Source: an uncultured Bacteroidales bacterium
GTDB taxonomy: Bacteria > Bacteroidota > Bacteroidia > Bacteroidales > UBA932
Length of the DNA stretch: 64,000 bases
Assembly (NCBI GenBank): GCA_947303465.1
Contig: CAMYYI010000008.1
Coordinates: forward strand, 1 to 64,000
Reading direction: 5' to 3'
A program made the translations under genes and the position numbers. Under the pieces are notes generated by a model, which worked only from the letters and a program-made list of their open reading frames with translations, did not search any database and was not told where the DNA came from. Positions within the stretch are counted from its first letter, which is position 1. Every line of letters starts with the position of its first letter. This document shows positions 52,497 through 59,771 of the stretch, piece by piece.

Positions 52497-52514
52497 CCTT
52501 GTCGTTCTAACGTT

Positions 52515-52540
52515 GTCATTCTGAGCGCAGCGAAGAATCT
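52515..52540 (+). repeat. GTCATTCTGAGCG palindromic repeat before ptsH
   Basis: GTCATTCTGAGCGCAGCGAAGAATCT ends 6 nt before the ptsH start codon, so it forms the whole ribosome-entry region of ptsH. A partial, diverged copy (GTCGTTCTAACG) precedes it. Confidence 0.8.
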
Positions 52541-52546
52541 ACTATC

Positions 52547-52807
52547 ATGGTCTCTGCAAAAACAGTAATATCCGCTCCCACCGGCCTGCATGCCAGGCCG
52601 GCAGGAGAGCTGGTGGCACTCATAAAGAGTTTCGAGGGCTCCGTAGTCAAGATATCCACTGCGGCGCGATCCGTCAATGCCGCCTCTATGTTGTCCCTGC
52701 TTTCGCTGGGCCTTAAAGCCGGCACCGAGGTGGAAATCAGTGTCGAGGGAGGTCGCGAGCAGGAGGCCCTGGACGCCGTAAGGTCGTTCCTGGAAACACT
52801 TGCCTGA
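52547..52807 (+). CDS. ptsH: Phosphocarrier protein HPr
   Basis: An 86-residue carrier that passes phosphate from enzyme I to sugar-specific EII proteins. The active site is GLHARPA with His15. Ser47 aligns with the regulatory Ser46 of Firmicutes HPr, but no HPr kinase is in the window. The fold pattern, including LLSLGLKAGTEVEISVEG, is intact. ptsI follows 2 nt later. Together with mtlD and mtlA nearby it completes a mannitol phosphotransferase system. Confidence 0.96.
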   Translation: MVSAKTVISAPTGLHARPAGELVALIKSFEGSVVKISTAARSVNAASMLSLLSLGLKAGTEVEISVEGGREQEALDAVRSFLETLA

Positions 52808-52809
52808 TT

Positions 52810-54459
52810 ATGAAGGTCAGCGGACCTGCATATCTCTGGACTCCTCGTTCCGGCCCATTCGACCCTCATCCCGGGGCCCCCATCCCTCATTCCGGGTCCC
52901 CCATCCCTCATCCCGGGGCCCCCATCCCTCATTCCGGGCTTGACCCGGAATCCCCCGGTTGCTCCCTGGAATCTCTTAATTGTCATTCTGAGCGGAAGCG
53001 AAGAATCTCCTTCTCCGACGCCTTCGATGCCGTCCACGGCGAGTTGTCCTCCCTGGCCAACGGCACGGAGTCGTCAGACGTCTATGCCGCCCATCTGGCG
53101 ATGCTGGAAGACCCTATGCTCCGGGAGGCGGTGGAAGCGAACATCGCGTCAGGGATGAGCGACAGCGAAGCCGTTGATGCGGCCTGCACGGGTATCTGCG
53201 CCATGTTTTCTGAGATAGACGACGAATACCTCCGTGCACGCGTCGATGACGTTCGGGACATCTTCCGGCGCTTGAAAGACGCCCTCGGCGGCGCTGCCGA
53301 CAGTTGCTCGCAGTATCCCCCTGGGGCTTCGTCCATTCTCGCATCCCGCGTCATCCGCTCTGCGGAGAACTTGTCTGCTGCGGCTGAGGGCGCCCATGGG
53401 GGACACTCCTCGCATATTTGCAGCGCCGCGAAACCGGTCATAGTGGCAGAAGAACTGCTGCCCTCTGATATAGCAAAAATAGATTTAAGCAGTATCGCCG
53501 GCATTATCTGCCACCGCGGCAGCAGCACGAGTCACGTCAGCATAATAGCCCACGCCCACGGCATTCCCATTCAATTCGGCACAGATATCAGCGGTATTGC
53601 AGAAGGGGATATCGTGACCGTGGAGGATTCCATGGTAGGGGTTTCTTCCATCGCCGAGCAAGTTCGTTCCGCCGGCCGAAAGGTCTATGTAAACGCCGGC
53701 AGCATTGAGGACATACGCGCTGCAATAGCCGCCGGAGCCGATGGAATAGGCGTTTTCCGCACCGAGTTCCTTTTTATGGACAGGGACTCCATGCCTTCCC
53801 GGGAAGAGCAGCGTTCCATATATCGCCAGGCTTTGGAGATTTGTGCAGACAAGCCGTTGATTATAAGACTTTTGGATATAGGAGGGGATAAGGCTGTGCC
53901 GTATCTCAAGATGCCTCGGGAAGACAATCCTTTCCTTGGCCTGAGAGGGGTGCGCTTCGGGCTTGCACACCCGGAGCTGTATGAGGTTCAGCTTGGCGCC
54001 ATAGTGGATGCCGCCATGGACGTCCCCGGTTCCCGGCCGCGTATAATGATTCCCATGGTCAGCACGGTGGATGAGGTGCGGAAAGTGAAGGAGATGTTTC
54101 TTGTCATCCTGAGCGAAGCGAAGGATCTACCCCTCGGCATCATGATAGAGACTCCGGCCGCAGTGCTGGACGCCGAGGCCCTGGCGGCGGAGTGCGATTT
54201 CTTCAGCCTGGGCACCAACGACCTCACCCAGTACATCATGGCGGCAGACCGCGGCAACTCTGCCGTCGGCGATCTTTACGATCCCATGTCGCCCGCAGTC
54301 CGACGGGCAATCGAAATGACCGTATCTGCGGCCCATTCGTCCCCCCGCCGTACTTCCGGCATCCCGGTCGGCATCTGCGGCGAGCTGGCCTCCGACCCCC
54401 GTGCTACCGCCTTCCTCCTGGCAGCCGGGCTCGACTCCCTCAGCCTTTCGCGCCTTTAG
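52810..54459 (+). CDS. ptsI: Phosphoenolpyruvate-protein phosphotransferase (enzyme I) with repeat insertions
   Basis: Takes phosphate from phosphoenolpyruvate and gives it to HPr. The catalytic His is His242 in SSTSHVSIIAHAHGIP; the usual position is near 189, and the shift is explained by insertions. The PEP-binding barrel is intact: VFRTEFLFMDRD, IRLLDIGGDKAVPYL, FFSLGTNDLTQYIMAADRG, and Cys in VGICGELASDP. Three repeat-derived segments lie in frame: residues 19-39 (three 7-residue units), CHSERKRRIS at about 58-67, and LVILSEAKDL at about 431-440. A further Ser/Ala-rich insert precedes the His domain. The shortened N-terminus and inserts are odd, but the reading frame is open, so it is probably functional. 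Confidence 0.92.
   Translation: MKVSGPAYLWTPRSGPFDPHPGAPIPHSGSPIPHPGAPIPHSGLDPESPGCSLESLNCHSERKRRISFSDAFDAVHGELSSLANGTESSDVYAAHLAMLEDPMLREAVEANIASGMSDSEAVDAACTGICAMFSEIDDEYLRARVDDVRDIFRRLKDALGGAADSCSQYPPGASSILASRVIRSAENLSAAAEGAHGGHSSHICSAAKPVIVAEELLPSDIAKIDLSSIAGIICHRGSSTSHVSIIAHAHGIPIQFGTDISGIAEGDIVTVEDSMVGVSSIAEQVRSAGRKVYVNAGSIEDIRAAIAAGADGIGVFRTEFLFMDRDSMPSREEQRSIYRQALEICADKPLIIRLLDIGGDKAVPYLKMPREDNPFLGLRGVRFGLAHPELYEVQLGAIVDAAMDVPGSRPRIMIPMVSTVDEVRKVKEMFLVILSEAKDLPLGIMIETPAAVLDAEALAAECDFFSLGTNDLTQYIMAADRGNSAVGDLYDPMSPAVRRAIEMTVSAAHSSPRRTSGIPVGICGELASDPRATAFLLAAGLDSLSLSRL
52864..52926 (+). repeat. 21-bp tandem repeat within ptsI
   Basis: Three 21-bp units encoding PHPGAPI, PHSGSPI, PHPGAPI, then a diverging fourth unit that runs into a palindromic TTCCGGGCTTGACCCGGAA stretch. 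Each unit keeps the reading frame. Confidence 0.85.
52981..53010 (+). repeat. GTCATTCTGAGCG repeat inside ptsI
   Basis: TGTCATTCTGAGCGGAAGCG followed by AAGAATCTCC, read in frame as CHSERKRRIS. It is the same family as the copy directly upstream of ptsH. Confidence 0.85.
54103..54130 (+). repeat. GTCATCCTGAGCG repeat inside ptsI barrel domain
   Basis: GTCATCCTGAGCGAAGCGAA followed by GGATCTAC, in frame as VILSEAKDL, located in a loop just before the conserved GIMIETPAA strand. Confidence 0.88.
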
Positions 54460-54467
54460 GCCCTTGC

Positions 54468-54577
54468 ACGCTGGCGCATATTGCTTTGACTTATAGCGAC
54501 TTGTGGTTTCTGCCTGCATGCAGTATCATGCAGGCAATATGAGTAAGTTGTTGCTGTTTAGGGAGTTGCGCTCCAGG
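54468..54577. repeat. Dispersed 109-bp hairpin element, copy B
   Basis: Starts 9 nt after the ptsI stop. It begins ACGCTGG as copy A does, has the central hairpin CTGCCTGCAT/ATGCAGGCA (54511-54535), and ends GTTGCGCTCCAG. The distance from ACGCTGG to CTCCAG is 109 bp in both copies, while the sequence between the conserved blocks has diverged. The rest of the 183-bp gap to mtlD is the mtlD promoter and leader. Confidence 0.75.
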
Positions 54578-54587
54578 GGTAACAAAT

Positions 54588-54618
54588 TTTGAAATGAGCG
54601 GTTGATTGATTAATTTTG
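54588..54618 (+). promoter_or_regulatory. Promoter for mtlD
   Basis: TTTG (54588-54591), 19-bp spacer, TAATTTTG (54611-54618): a full match to the Bacteroidota consensus, 24 nt upstream of the ATG at 54643. Confidence 0.8.
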
Positions 54619-54642
54619 CTTGATATTTCAAATACTCGAACA

Positions 54643-55791
54643 ATGAAAGCTATTCAATTCGGCGCCGGCAACATAGGCCGCGGTTTTATCGGAGCAGTGC
54701 TCTCACAGGCAGGTTATGAACTGGTATTTGCAGATGTGGTGGAGGAGCTCCTCAGCCAGATCAATTCCCGTAAGGAATACACGGTTCACGTTTCCGACCA
54801 CAACAGTTACGACATAGTGGTAAAAGGCGTAAGGGCTGTCAATTCCGGAAGCGAAGAAGCCGTGCAGGAGATTGCAGGAGCCGATATTATCACTACGGCG
54901 GTGGGCCTGCGTATCCTCAAGTTCGTTGCCCCTACCGTGGCCAAAGGCATTGCTGCCCGCAAGGCTGCCGGCAACGAAAAGCCATTGAACGTTATTGCAT
55001 GCGAAAACGGTCTCAAGGCCACGTCGCAGCTGAAGGAGCTGGTGTACGCCCTGCTGGATGCAGAAACCGCAGCCTGGGCCACCGCACACGTGGGTTTCCC
55101 GGATGCCGCCGTCGACCGCATAGTGCCTCCGGTACGCTGCGAGATCCCTCTGGACGTAGCTGTGGAAGAGTATTTCGAGTGGGACGTGGAGCGTGCGTCT
55201 TTCGTCGGCCCCGTACCCGAAATCAAGGGCATGACTCCAGTGGATAACCTGCTGGCATACGTGGAGCGCAAGCTCTTCACCCTGAATACCGGCCATGCCA
55301 CCGCCGCTTACCTCGGCAAACTCAAGGGCATAGGAACTATAGGTGAGTGCGTGGCGGATCCCGGGATTGCCGCAATAGTCAAGGAGGCTATGCAGCAGAG
55401 CGGCGAAGGGCTCGTGCGCAAGTTCGGTTTCGACCATGACGCCCATTTTGCATATATCGAAAAGATACTGCGCCGCTTCAGCAATCCATACCTGCGCGAC
55501 GAGTGCGACCGCGTAGGCCGTGAGCCCCTCCGCAAACTGGCCCCGAACGACAGGCTTATCCTTCCTATGATGACTGCCAAGGGCTTCGGTCTGCCTTATG
55601 ACAAGCTCCTGCTGGCCATCGGCGGCGCGCTCCATTTCGACAATCCCCAGGATGCCCAGAGCGTAGAGATGCTGGAAAGCATCAAGACTGCAGGCCTAGA
55701 AGCGACCATCTCAAAATACACGGGTATTCCCGCAGGTGACCCCTTGATTGCCGAGATTGCGGATGCATATTCCCGCGTAACGGAACTCTAA
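54643..55791 (+). CDS. mtlD: Mannitol-1-phosphate 5-dehydrogenase
   Basis: Oxidises mannitol 1-phosphate, the product of the mannitol phosphotransferase system, to fructose 6-phosphate with NAD. Start 54643 (MKAIQFGAGNIGRGF) places the nucleotide-binding GAGNIGRGFIG at residues 7-17; the upstream TTG lies within the promoter box. The 382 residues are the normal length. VIACENGLKATSQL, VGFPDAAVDRIVPP and KLFTLNTGHATAAYLGKLKG, with the catalytic Lys/His region, are present. It is divergent in operon structure from mtlA, which lies 2.1 kb downstream past two minus-strand genes. Confidence 0.95.
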   Translation: MKAIQFGAGNIGRGFIGAVLSQAGYELVFADVVEELLSQINSRKEYTVHVSDHNSYDIVVKGVRAVNSGSEEAVQEIAGADIITTAVGLRILKFVAPTVAKGIAARKAAGNEKPLNVIACENGLKATSQLKELVYALLDAETAAWATAHVGFPDAAVDRIVPPVRCEIPLDVAVEEYFEWDVERASFVGPVPEIKGMTPVDNLLAYVERKLFTLNTGHATAAYLGKLKGIGTIGECVADPGIAAIVKEAMQQSGEGLVRKFGFDHDAHFAYIEKILRRFSNPYLRDECDRVGREPLRKLAPNDRLILPMMTAKGFGLPYDKLLLAIGGALHFDNPQDAQSVEMLESIKTAGLEATISKYTGIPAGDPLIAEIADAYSRVTEL

Positions 55792-55805
55792 CGGAGCGGC
55801 AACGG

Positions 55806-56687
55806 CTAGTTCCGGAAGACGTTCTGGCAGAACAGTATAAAATACTTCCTCCAGTTGTACCATTCGTGGCCGCCAGGTGTGGCCACGAATTCGTGTCTGT
55901 ACCCCTTTCGGCTCATGCTGCGGTCGAACAGTCGCATATGCGGATAGAAGAAATCCGTATTGCCTATCATAATGCTGTAATACTCGGGCGCATCAGCAAA
56001 CTGCCTGCGCATCTTGTGTCCCAGCCCCCCGTAGAATTCGGGGTGCCGCAGACCGAAAACGGTGTCGTAGGCGTATGGAGAAAAAAGCCCTACGGAGCCG
56101 AAGCTGTCCGGATAATTGGCGGAGAGGTAAATTGACTGAAGCCCCCCGGTGGACATTCCGGCTATGGCTCTGGCCGACTTGTCAGGGATGGTCCGGAACA
56201 GGCTGTCAACAGTTGCCACTGCATCCTGCATGAAATGGGTCTCCGTCTCACCATCCACCAGCCAGAACGCCCTTACTGCATTTACGGCATGCCCTTCCCT
56301 GTAATCGGCCTCGGAGAAGTAATTATTTACGTTTGGCAGCACCAGGATAAATTCCTCCGCAGAGCCTGCGCGCCTGAGCGAGTCCAGGGTAATCAAGCAG
56401 TCGCCCCTTTCTATCCAGGTGACTTCGTTGCCGCGCGCGCCGTGCAGCAGATACATGACCGGATAACGGCGTTCCGGCTCTTTGAAGTAACTTTCTGGAA
56501 GGTAAACCACCATCCTGCGCTCGCTGATAGCCTTTTCGCTGCTTTTGTAGCGCACTGCCCTGATTGTCCCGTCGTAGTCCCGGAGCCCTTCTATCTCGGC
56601 GGATTCCGCTACATGGGAGTAGCGCACGTTGGCACAGGAACACAGGAACACCAGAATGGCGCAGAGCAGCAGGGGGGAGGGTTTCAT
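55806..56687 (-). CDS. Lipoprotein alpha/beta-hydrolase esterase (CE1/esterase D-like)
   Basis: A 293-residue predicted lipoprotein (signal peptide ending FLCSC). The fold is alpha/beta hydrolase. VMYLLHGARGNEVTW supplies the oxyanion region, AGMSTGGLQSIYL carries the nucleophile Ser in GxSxG, and ATPGGHEWYNWRKYF carries the catalytic His. Feruloyl and acetyl esterases of family CE1 and esterase D look alike here, so the substrate is open. The start overlaps the glycosyltransferase stop (TAATG). It is convergent with mtlD, with only 14 bp between stops. Confidence 0.8.
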   Translation of the reverse strand: MKPSPLLLCAILVFLCSCANVRYSHVAESAEIEGLRDYDGTIRAVRYKSSEKAISERRMVVYLPESYFKEPERRYPVMYLLHGARGNEVTWIERGDCLITLDSLRRAGSAEEFILVLPNVNNYFSEADYREGHAVNAVRAFWLVDGETETHFMQDAVATVDSLFRTIPDKSARAIAGMSTGGLQSIYLSANYPDSFGSVGLFSPYAYDTVFGLRHPEFYGGLGHKMRRQFADAPEYYSIMIGNTDFFYPHMRLFDRSMSRKGYRHEFVATPGGHEWYNWRKYFILFCQNVFRN

Positions 56688-57847
56688 TATGACTCGTGAC
56701 TGTTGTCGGCAAGAGCGGTTTCGTACATCGCGACAATCGCCTTGATGGAGTCGTCCACATCGAAGCGGCGTGCTGCATCGGCATAGGCCTGGCTGTAGCG
56801 GTCCCGCTCTTCAGGGTGTTCTATCCACCAGTCTATACGTTCTGCCAGAGCCCTGCTGTCGCCGGCAGGATAGATGCTCTCGGGGCAGATCGCAAACTGC
56901 GGCGTGCCTATATGGCGGCCTTCTCCTATCACCGGAACTGCGCCCGCACGGGTGGCCTCCAGGCATGAGAGGCCTTCCACTTCCACCCAGGCGCAGTGGA
57001 TGTAAAGATAGCACTTGCTCGCAAGCTCGCCCAGCTCTTCATGGGTGTAAAATCCGAACTCGGGCTTGTAGCCTACTACTCCGTCCCGGAATAGTTTGTC
57101 TGCCAAGCGGAGGTATTTGCCGGCCTTGGGCCCGTTGCCGGCGAATATCAGGCGTATTTTCCGGGCATATTTGCTGTATCGCATGGCCTCGATGAGCGTA
57201 TTCTGGGATTTCTCGTTGGCAAGACGTCCGATGCAGAGCAGGCGTATTTCCGACATGTCTCCGTACGGTTTTGTCACAACCGGCACCGTGGGAATCTCTA
57301 TGCCATTGGATATTACATGATAGCGCGTCTGTGTGCGTTTGGCCATCAGGTACTGCTTGCAAATCAGTGTAGGACACTGGATGTCAGAGCATTTGTCAAA
57401 CACCACCGCGTTCCAGTATTTCATAATAAGAGGATTGAGAAAGTTCCTCTTGGGCAAGCCCAGGTTCGCAGTGATGTTATGAGGAAACAGATGAAAAGTG
57501 CCCACGCACACCTTGCCTTTCTTTTGAGCGATGCGCATTGCAACATCTTCCAGGGGGAGTGCCTCCTCGAAGTGTACCACATCTGCCCACTCTATTGCCT
57601 GTTTTATCATTTTACGGCTGATCTTTGCAAAGCAGAAACCGTTTGATGCTATGATAGGCTCGAATATGGGGAAGACGAAGTGCTCCAGGGGAAAGTCGGG
57701 CTGCGGACCTTCCGGGTCGGGATTGCGCACAGCCATGAGCCGTGCATCTATCCCTTTGTCTTTCAGCCTCTTTATGGTGTTGAGCGCCGACACGCTAAGG
57801 CCATTGCCAGGGTTGTAGGCGTTATTGCAGACAAATAGAACTTTCAT
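56687..57847 (-). CDS. Glycosyltransferase, GT4-like
   Basis: A 386-residue GT-B enzyme. The N-terminus LFVCNNAYNPGNGLSVSALN has the Gly-rich loop. The C-terminal domain shows IRLLCIGRLANEKSQNTLIEA, IRLIFAGNGPKAGKYLRLAD and a VEVEGLSCLEATRAGAVPVIG donor-binding segment. Specificity is unknown. It has its own -7 box 11 nt upstream, is divergent from mtlA, and is coupled to the esterase, so the pair may decorate or trim a surface glycan. Confidence 0.86.
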   Translation of the reverse strand: MKVLFVCNNAYNPGNGLSVSALNTIKRLKDKGIDARLMAVRNPDPEGPQPDFPLEHFVFPIFEPIIASNGFCFAKISRKMIKQAIEWADVVHFEEALPLEDVAMRIAQKKGKVCVGTFHLFPHNITANLGLPKRNFLNPLIMKYWNAVVFDKCSDIQCPTLICKQYLMAKRTQTRYHVISNGIEIPTVPVVTKPYGDMSEIRLLCIGRLANEKSQNTLIEAMRYSKYARKIRLIFAGNGPKAGKYLRLADKLFRDGVVGYKPEFGFYTHEELGELASKCYLYIHCAWVEVEGLSCLEATRAGAVPVIGEGRHIGTPQFAICPESIYPAGDSRALAERIDWWIEHPEERDRYSQAYADAARRFDVDDSIKAIVAMYETALADNSHES

Positions 57848-57858
57848 AATCGGGGGCG

Positions 57859-57866
57859 CAAAGATA
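57859..57866 (-). promoter_or_regulatory. Promoter -7 box for the glycosyltransferase-esterase pair
   Basis: Minus-strand TATCTTTG, exact TAnnTTTG, ends 11 nt before the ATG at 57847. Confidence 0.6.
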
Positions 57867-57878
57867 CGAAAAAAGTAG

Positions 57879-57886
57879 TATATTTA
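57879..57886 (+). promoter_or_regulatory. Possible promoter -7 box for mtlA
   Basis: TATATTTA, one mismatch to TAnnTTTG, ends 8 nt before the mtlA ATG. There is no clear -33 element in the 47-bp divergent gap. Confidence 0.4.
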
Positions 57887-57894
57887 CATTCCAC

Positions 57895-59730
57895 ATGAAA
57901 GAGAAGATTCAGAGATTCGGACGCGCGCTCAGCGCGATGGTGATGCCCAATATAGGGGCGTTCATAGCCTGGGGACTCATTACCGCCATATTCATTCCTG
58001 GCGGCTGGTGGCCCAACGAGAGCATCGCAAAGATGGTCTCTCCCATGCTCAAGTACTTGCTGCCCACGCTTATAGCCTTTACCGCCGGAAAGAATGTGGG
58101 AGGCTACAGAGGGGGAGTCGCAGGTGCCGTTGCCGCGATGGGCGTCATAATAGGAACGGAAACCCCCATGTTCCTGGGCGCCATGATAATGGGCCCTATA
58201 GCCGGCTGGTGCGTAAAGCGCTTCGACAAACTGGTGGAGGGCAAGATCGGAGCAGGTTTCGAGATGCTGGTGGATAATTTCTCCCTCGGAATAATCGCCA
58301 TGTTGCTGTCTATTGCCGGATACCTGGTGATAGGCCATGCAGTCTCCTGGGTTACCGACGGGCTGAGTGCTGGAGTGAACTGGATGCTTGCACACAAGCT
58401 CAACCCCCTGCTGGCCGTGCTTGTAGATCCGGCTAAGGTGCTGTTCCTCAACAATGCCGTCAACCATGGTATCATGACGCCGCTCGGCATTCAGCAGGCT
58501 GCTGAGATAGGGCAGTCCATGCTGTTTCTGGTGGATCCCAACCCCGGTCCCGGACTGGGTATCCTGCTGGCCTGCTGGGTGTTCGGCAAGGGCAGTACCA
58601 GGCAGTCGGCTCCGGGAGCCGTTGTCATACAGCTGCTGGGCGGTATCCATGAGATTTATTTCCCCTATGTGCTGGCACGTCCCATACTGCTGCTCGCAGT
58701 CATGGTGGGCAACATATGCGCCCTGAGTTTCTTTACCCTGGTCGATTTCGGCCTGGTGGCACCTGCATCGCCTGGAAGCCTGATATCGATAATACTCATG
58801 TCGCCGAAGGGAAAGACGCTTCTGGGAATCCTTGGCGTGCTTATAGGCACGGTGGTTTCCTTCCTGCTGGCGGCGCCTATGGTCAAGGCCCGTCCCGATT
58901 TCCAGGGAGAGAGCGAGTCCGCTCCTGTCCCCGGACCCGATGCCGCCGGTCCTGCCATCGCCGGAGGGGTCATAAGAAAGATTGTCTTTGCCTGCGATGC
59001 CGGCATGGGGTCGAGCGCCCTCGGAGCCACCCGTTTCAAGGCGCGGCTGATGAAGGCGGGGCTGCAGGATATAAAGTGTACCAATTGCGCAGTGGGAGAC
59101 ATTCCGGCGGATGCCTCGCTGGTCATTTGCCAGAAGGAGCTGGCGGACCGCGCCCGGCTGAGTGGCAAGGAGGTCCTGCCGATTACCAATTTCCTTGGCG
59201 ATCCTGCCCTGGATGCCCTGTTGGCGCGTCTGCAGGGGGATTCCTCGACTTCGCTCGGGATGACAGAAGGGGCCCCTCTGTCATTCCGGCCGAGCGAAGC
59301 GAGTGGAGAAATCCCCCTCCTCGCAGCCCGGAACATCATAACAAGTCTGCCGCCGGAGGACAAGGAGGCGGCGATACTGAGGGCCGGCAGGCTTCTGGAG
59401 GCCTCTGCTTATGTCGATGAAGGTTATGCCGAGGCAATGCTGGAGAGGGAGCGTATCGCCACTACCTATATGGGCATGGGCGTAGCCATTCCTCACGGAA
59501 CCGCAGAGGCCAAGGCAAAGGTGCGCCGGTCCGGAATAGTCGTGCTCCAGTATCCCGAGGGTGTGGATTTCGGCGGGGAGAAAGCGCGCCTGCTTATAGG
59601 AATAGCAGGGGTAGGGGATGAGCATCTGGATATACTTGCCAGGGTTTCCTCATCCCTGGAAGACCCCGATACGCTTGAGAAACTGTGTACGACATCTGAT
59701 CCAAACGAAATATTAAACGCTCTCAGTTGA
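57895..59730 (+). CDS. mtlA: Mannitol-specific PTS enzyme IICBA
   Basis: Inner-membrane permease that imports mannitol and phosphorylates it. The 611 residues form the full C-B-A fusion. EIIC (about 1-340) includes NIGAFIAWGLITAIFIPGGW and the GGIHEIYFPYVL motif. EIIB has Cys367 in VFACDAGMGSSALGATRF. EIIA has His534 in GVAIPHGTAEAK. Residues about 449-474, between B and A, are encoded by two facing palindromic repeats (LSFRPSEASGEIP), so the linker is repeat-derived. HPr and enzyme I are upstream, and mtlD makes the next step. Confidence 0.96.
   Translation: MKEKIQRFGRALSAMVMPNIGAFIAWGLITAIFIPGGWWPNESIAKMVSPMLKYLLPTLIAFTAGKNVGGYRGGVAGAVAAMGVIIGTETPMFLGAMIMGPIAGWCVKRFDKLVEGKIGAGFEMLVDNFSLGIIAMLLSIAGYLVIGHAVSWVTDGLSAGVNWMLAHKLNPLLAVLVDPAKVLFLNNAVNHGIMTPLGIQQAAEIGQSMLFLVDPNPGPGLGILLACWVFGKGSTRQSAPGAVVIQLLGGIHEIYFPYVLARPILLLAVMVGNICALSFFTLVDFGLVAPASPGSLISIILMSPKGKTLLGILGVLIGTVVSFLLAAPMVKARPDFQGESESAPVPGPDAAGPAIAGGVIRKIVFACDAGMGSSALGATRFKARLMKAGLQDIKCTNCAVGDIPADASLVICQKELADRARLSGKEVLPITNFLGDPALDALLARLQGDSSTSLGMTEGAPLSFRPSEASGEIPLLAARNIITSLPPEDKEAAILRAGRLLEASAYVDEGYAEAMLERERIATTYMGMGVAIPHGTAEAKAKVRRSGIVVLQYPEGVDFGGEKARLLIGIAGVGDEHLDILARVSSSLEDPDTLEKLCTTSDPNEILNALS
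59239..59266 (-). repeat. Palindromic repeat in mtlA linker, first copy
   Basis: Minus-strand CTGTCATCCCGAGCGAAGTC followed by GAGGAATC. It lies in the EIIB-EIIA linker, in frame, and faces the next copy. Confidence 0.82.
59278..59316 (+). repeat. Palindromic repeat in mtlA linker, second copy
   Basis: CTGTCATTCCGGCCGAGCGA then AGCGAGTGGAGAAATCCCC, inverted relative to the previous copy with 11 bp between. Together they encode about 26 linker residues. Confidence 0.82.
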
Positions 59731-59733
59731 CAT

Positions 59734-59765
59734 CTTGCATTTTTAGTCCGGATTTGTTAAATTTG
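59734..59765 (+). promoter_or_regulatory. Promoter for the NagB-like/PIG-L gene
   Basis: CTTG (59734-59737), 20-bp spacer, TAAATTTG (59758-59765), ending 6 nt before the ATG at 59772. The transcript would be nearly leaderless. Confidence 0.6.
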
Positions 59766-59771
59766 TGAACT

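Noticed and set aside
52810..54459. ptsI as a pseudogene because of repeat insertions
   Set aside because: The frame stays open for 549 codons and the catalytic His, PEP-binding residues and active-site Cys are intact.
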